From an uncultured Candidatus Midichloriaceae bacterium (GTDB taxonomy: Bacteria; Pseudomonadota; Alphaproteobacteria; Rickettsiales; Midichloriaceae), in assembly GCA_905479795.1 (NCBI GenBank), contig CAJQNX010000071.1, positions 1-7,993 of the forward strand: a stretch of 7,993 bases of DNA, written 5' to 3'. The position numbers and the translations under genes were made by a program. Position 1 is the stretch's first letter. The number at the start of each line of letters is the position of its first letter. Shown here in pieces: positions 5,501 to 7,993 of the stretch. The notes under the pieces were generated by a model. That model ran no database searches. It was given only the letters and a program-made list of their open reading frames with translations, and was not told the origin of the DNA.

Positions 5501-7272
5501 TAGTGAATAAAGACCTTTACTTCTGCTCCCGAATGATTAATTCTAGTTTCAAAGGTAGCTACGTCAATTATAAATAGACCTAAATTATCGATTATTGGAA
5601 ATATAGTTGATAGATGCAATTCATTTTCTAAAGAAAATATCTTTAACTGAATTAAACTTTTACTACTTTTAGCAGAATTGTATATTTTAAAAACAACTTT
5701 ATTCTTTGTTAAAGCTTCCTCTATTGCATTTATATCATGAATTGATTGTTCTGGTGAAAAACTGGTAGTATATTGTACGTTGAGTACATCTTGATATTTT
5801 TTGAATAATTTATCTGCTTCTTTTTTATTGAAATTATTATTGAGTACCTCTTTTAAATTATCATCCCAAGCATTTATGGTGCTAGCTATTAACTTTTCAA
5901 CTCTATTAATATCATAATTAGGAATTATTTTATCAGGTAAATTTATTATCAACTGTAATCTGGTAAGCTGCCCCTCTCCAATTTTAACATAATGCTTTGC
6001 GACAAAACCCCCAAATTGACTACATAATATATGCTCAATTCTTTGTCTAACCTGGGTATTAAATTTGGTTTTAGGAACAAAAATTAATGAACTAATATAT
6101 TTCTTTGCTTTATCCTCTCTAATAAATAATTTTATTCTAGGATTAATTGTTAGTGATACGATTCCAGAAGCAATTTTATATAAATCATTTTGACTTATTT
6201 GTAGTAATTCACTTCTAGGAAAATCTTCTAAAGCAGAAACCAATTCCTTGGCGTTATAACTATCTTTTGGATAGCCATATTTCTTAATAACATAATGAAT
6301 TTTATCTCTAATAATGGGAATATTCAATACACTCATATAATAGACTTTTGTAACTAAAAAGCCAAAAAACGTATCAATTGAAATGCATCTTCCATCTGAA
6401 TCGTAATTTTTAACAGATATGCACAGCATATATGATTTTCTGTGTACTTTTGTTTTAGTTTCAGATTTACGAATAATTATCGCACCATTATTAAATTGAT
6501 AATTATTTAATAATTCTATTTCATTGATAAATTTTGGACGCTTTAATAAACCTAAACTCTTATTTTCTTCTACTTTAAAATTATTTCCATTGCTTGATTT
6601 TGCATGGGTATAACCTAAAAAAATAAAATGATCTTCTGAAAGAAATTTTAAGAAATTTAAATACTCTTGATTAATTTCAAGATTATTCTTCAACTCTAGG
6701 CTTTTAGTTAGATTGTCAATACAAACTGACAAAGAACTTTTCATATTTTTCCAATCATCTACTGCAACTTTAGTGCATTCAAGTATTTCAGAAATTTTTG
6801 CAATTAACTTATCATAAAAATTGTTATCAAACCAATTTGAAATATAAAATTGTAGAACAGTAATTTTATTATTACCTATGTTCGTAAATTGATAATTTTC
6901 GTAATCCTTAGGATTAAATGCCTTATGAGAAAAAAGATTTATATCAATATCACGAGATTGCAACTCATTATTTATGGAATCAATTATAAAGGGTGTATCA
7001 AAACAAATAATAGTTAAAGTGGCATAATCAGTATTTTCATTTTCAATATCGATATCTATTATAAAATCTCCTTTGAATTTCTTTTTTATAAGATTATAAG
7101 CATTTTCGCATCCCCTGCTTATAATCTTTGAACTTAATGTTGATAAATTGTCTTCAGAAAGCTCTTCTAAAAATTTCGTAGCAAAATTTACTACGTATTG
7201 ATTTTTTATTAAAACAATTATTTCTTGAATTTTTTTTTGATTTTGATTTACAAGCCCTTTTTTCATGATCAA
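2518..7272 (-). CDS. NAD-specific glutamate dehydrogenase, large (GDH-180) type
   Basis: This enzyme oxidatively deaminates glutamate to 2-oxoglutarate and ammonia with NAD+, feeding the TCA cycle; the family is called gdhB or gdhZ in other proteobacteria. The 1584-residue length is normal. Residues 1 to ~730 are the regulatory ACT-like region, AT-rich and poorly conserved. The catalytic region holds ARGGIRWTDR (788-797), GCKGAF (823-828), AADKGTATFSD (886-896), DAFASGGSAGYDHKK (911-925), GIGDMSGDVFGNG (957-969), HIFLDPNPNP (986-995), WNGGIGTYVK (1070-1079), VVGEGGNLG (1107-1115) and NTDFIDNSGGVDCSDHE (1132-1148). The C-terminal ~400 residues are helical and divergent. There is no frameshift or internal stop. 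Start choice: TTG at 7272 has AAGG seven bases upstream (7283-7280), while ATG at 7266 is 13 bases from it, so TTG is preferred and the difference is two residues. GCKGAF departs from the usual GAKGGF. The stop TAA abuts the holC ATG. Confidence 0.97.
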   Translation of the reverse strand: MIMKKGLVNQNQKKIQEIIVLIKNQYVVNFATKFLEELSEDNLSTLSSKIISRGCENAYNLIKKKFKGDFIIDIDIENENTDYATLTIICFDTPFIIDSINNELQSRDIDINLFSHKAFNPKDYENYQFTNIGNNKITVLQFYISNWFDNNFYDKLIAKISEILECTKVAVDDWKNMKSSLSVCIDNLTKSLELKNNLEINQEYLNFLKFLSEDHFIFLGYTHAKSSNGNNFKVEENKSLGLLKRPKFINEIELLNNYQFNNGAIIIRKSETKTKVHRKSYMLCISVKNYDSDGRCISIDTFFGFLVTKVYYMSVLNIPIIRDKIHYVIKKYGYPKDSYNAKELVSALEDFPRSELLQISQNDLYKIASGIVSLTINPRIKLFIREDKAKKYISSLIFVPKTKFNTQVRQRIEHILCSQFGGFVAKHYVKIGEGQLTRLQLIINLPDKIIPNYDINRVEKLIASTINAWDDNLKEVLNNNFNKKEADKLFKKYQDVLNVQYTTSFSPEQSIHDINAIEEALTKNKVVFKIYNSAKSSKSLIQLKIFSLENELHLSTIFPIIDNLGLFIIDVATFETRINHSGAEVKVFIHYFRTKPKSGEFTFDNTLQLNLEEGLEKIWNNAVENDVFNNLIFYTGINYREANLLRAYAKYLKQIRFEFSIEYILNTLVKNSILTKSLINLFRLRFNPDLKYTSSAEKEISSEIKEMLSKISVFVEDKILSTFLCLILATKRTNFFLIDKTTGYYKNYISLKMHSREIEDMPLPKPEVDTFVYSSMFEAIHLRGAKIARGGIRWTDRTEDFRKVVLDLMKAQMTKNSLIVPSGCKGAFVIKYHSSNDKDFLKLGIACYKNFLRGILDITDNIVNKKIINPKNIIRHDENDPYFVVAADKGTATFSDYANEVSKEYNFWLDDAFASGGSAGYDHKKIGITAKGAWICAKYHFSALNIDLDKDNITAVGIGDMSGDVFGNGMLLSNKMRLLAAFNHLHIFLDPNPNPDISFKERQRLFNNTRLKWTDYNSNLISKGGGIYERTVKEICISPEVKVALGISADKLSPSQLISAILKAPVDLLWNGGIGTYVKGEFEDNNEIGDKANDNLRILGKNLRCKVVGEGGNLGFTQKGRIEFARQGGLINTDFIDNSGGVDCSDHEVNIKIALQHEIEQKNINLEERNKILSRLSSDIETLVLEDNHNQSILLNMESYSDINNLKDYSWLINCLEEKGDLLREVENLPSQEEITNLELEKKSLTRPEIAVLVAYAKNSIAKILSSFDFTKEDFFQKILLSYFPKYLQQNFEQSILLHKLSNEIIITVISNEFVNTLGCTTFHLLKEEKGFNAVAIMKAFYIIIQSVDVKNILKDINGTSLDISSDSRYKLLNKLQTTIKTGINYILMHYSEINDIDPIVLKQKNGFVELCNLFSKGEYFDTIIKKQTKKINGYIKEDENSKKLILNIVYFSLINSFFDIITIKQSSKISINDIAKVYFKIRNRLYIEQILELINNNNDADHIEKLAYDYIENELRKITVDIVNKQLKDYKNIDSFSFIKDEMKLKSFDDFIAKILLESNENNFVLIQVIINKLKELIRSKHV

Positions 7273-7279
7273 TAATGAA

Positions 7280-7283
7280 CCTT
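7280..7283 (-). promoter_or_regulatory. Shine-Dalgarno AAGG for the glutamate dehydrogenase
   Basis: On the - strand AAGG is followed by TTCATTA and then TTG (7272). Seven bases of spacing favours the TTG start over the in-frame ATG six bases further on. Confidence 0.5.
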
Positions 7284-7306
7284 ATATTTATTAAATGATA
7301 GCATAG

Positions 7307-7312
7307 ATTATA
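7307..7312 (-). promoter_or_regulatory. Candidate proximal -10 box for gdh-holC
   Basis: A perfect TATAAT is read on the - strand, 34 bases before the TTG start. The hexamer 17 bases upstream is TAATAT, a poor -35, so this is a candidate only in an AT-rich gap. Confidence 0.35.
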
Positions 7313-7349
7313 TTTTAATAAACTCTAAAATATTACTTAATTAGGTTAT

Positions 7350-7379
7350 ATTAATTAAATAATCAGTAATTTTTGTCAA
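7350..7379 (-). promoter_or_regulatory. Candidate distal sigma-70 promoter for gdh-holC
   Basis: On the - strand a perfect -35 TTGACA (7379-7374) is followed after 18 bases by ATTAAT (7355-7350), which matches four of six -10 positions. It lies in the 155-bp gap between the repeat-protein gene and the glutamate dehydrogenase gene, pointing the right way. Together with the nearer TATAAT it would give tandem promoters. No good terminator for the upstream repeat-protein gene is visible in 7273-7427; the only symmetric piece is the palindrome AAAATATTTT at 7395-7404. Confidence 0.45.
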
Positions 7380-7427
7380 TGTTAGATTGCTTCTAAAATA
7401 TTTTGAAATTTTAAATGTTTCGAGATT

Positions 7428-7993
7428 TTATCTAACCCTTACCCCAGGTGTTTGACTCGCTGCTAAATTACTATCATTATGCACCTTTTCAGTATGCTTA
7501 CCAACCACTGTTTCCTTAGGCGCTTTTTCACTTAATAATCTATCAGCATTTTTATCAACCCAATCCATTAAGTCCATTCCACCTACACTGACGTTTATAC
7601 TGGTTGCATATTCCATTGGAGGTTTTCCAGCTACAGTCTTGTCATTTAAAAATGCCCATTCCAACCCAGGTTTTCCAGCTATATTTACATCATTTTTAAT
7701 AGCATATCTTAAAATCTTTTCCTCATTTTTACCCAAATCTTCAACGGCATATAAAAATGCAGGTTTACCATTGATTTCTATATCATTCTTGACTGCTATC
7801 TTTATAGCAGGGTCCCCACCTATATTGATATCATTTTTTACTGCCCATTCAAATATCTTATCTTGATTTTTTCCTAAATCTTCAACAGCATATAAAAATG
7901 CAGGTTTACCATCAATTTCAATATCATTCTTTATTGCCCATTTTATTGCTGGCACTCCATCTACCTTATAACCATTTGATATTGCATGCTTTG
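7428..7993 (-). CDS. Ankyrin-like repeat protein of unknown function, C-terminal part; 5' end outside window
   Basis: I do not recognise a named family. The frame runs from the right edge (first full codon at 7991) to TAA at 7430-7428, about 187 residues; the in-frame GTG at 7955 falls inside a repeat and is unlikely to be the start. The protein is built of repeats. Two 47-residue units (7907-7767 and 7766-7626) begin KPAFLYAVEDLGKN, each made of a ~31-residue part (...KI-x-x-x-A-[VI]-KND-[IV]-N-I) and a ~16-residue part (P-[AG]-[IL]-x-x-A-x-x-ND). A short unit ending KPPMEYATSINVSVGG follows, and a partial one precedes them. G-[KD]-P-A-x-x-x-A resembles the ankyrin G-x-T-P-L-x-x-A turn and helix, so ankyrin-like is an inference from pattern. 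After a DLMDWVDKNADRLL helix the last ~35 residues are polar and probably disordered. No membrane segment is visible. Such proteins in Rickettsiales are often host-interaction factors, but nothing here proves secretion. Confidence 0.8.
   Translation of the reverse strand, partial: KHAISNGYKVDGVPAIKWAIKNDIEIDGKPAFLYAVEDLGKNQDKIFEWAVKNDINIGGDPAIKIAVKNDIEINGKPAFLYAVEDLGKNEEKILRYAIKNDVNIAGKPGLEWAFLNDKTVAGKPPMEYATSINVSVGGMDLMDWVDKNADRLLSEKAPKETVVGKHTEKVHNDSNLAASQTPGVRVR
7735..7790 (-). repeat. Direct repeat copy within the repeat-protein gene (second copy in reading order)
   Basis: These 56 bases match 7876-7931 at 52 positions. The offset is exactly 141 bp, that is 47 codons. They encode the boundary region KNDIEINGKPAFLYAVEDLG. 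Confidence 0.9.
7876..7931 (-). repeat. Direct repeat copy within the repeat-protein gene (first copy in reading order)
   Basis: This is the partner of 7735-7790 at a 141-bp period, with four differences in 56 bases. It encodes KNDIEIDGKPAFLYAVEDLG. Flanking parts of the units are more diverged, so the core is either recently duplicated or kept similar by conversion. Confidence 0.9.

Noticed and set aside
7639..7866. Open frame of 75 codons on the + strand at the right end.
   Set aside because: It is antisense to the repeat protein and its apparent repeats are mirror images of that gene's repeats.

Overview
The window is very AT-rich and fits a reduced alphaproteobacterial genome, most likely a Rickettsiales symbiont or pathogen. 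This is inferred from base composition, lysine/asparagine/isoleucine-rich proteins, the ~1580-residue NAD-dependent glutamate dehydrogenase, and overall gene content. KdsA implies a lipopolysaccharide maker, which argues against Anaplasmataceae and Orientia and fits Rickettsia-like or Midichloria-like lineages. No rRNA, tRNA or CRISPR array was seen.

Layout. Positions 1-836 (+ strand) hold the 3' part of kdsA followed with no gap by smpB. Positions 837-1144 separate the convergent smpB and ssb genes and contain a remnant of an IS5-family insertion sequence: 18-bp inverted ends at 898-915 and 1126-1143 around an internally deleted, frameshifted transposase tail. From 1145 to the right edge every gene is on the - strand. 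In transcription order these are an ankyrin-like repeat protein (open at the right edge, ending at 7428), the large glutamate dehydrogenase (7272-2518), holC for DNA polymerase III chi (2517-2050, abutting the dehydrogenase stop), a short HU-like DNA-binding protein (1904-1674), and ssb (1603-1145).

Functional picture. kdsA and smpB (Kdo synthesis and ribosome rescue) are a translationally abutting pair without functional relation. The - strand run joins amino-acid catabolism (glutamate to 2-oxoglutarate) to a small replication and nucleoid set: chi, an HU-like protein and SSB. Chi contacts the SSB C-terminal tip in known systems, and this SSB keeps that tip (DEIPF). The right-edge repeat protein is the least understood gene and the best candidate for a host-interaction protein. 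I see no convincing undescribed multi-gene system. The most informative unlisted structure is the decayed IS element pressed against the ssb stop codon, followed by the shortened HU-like protein.
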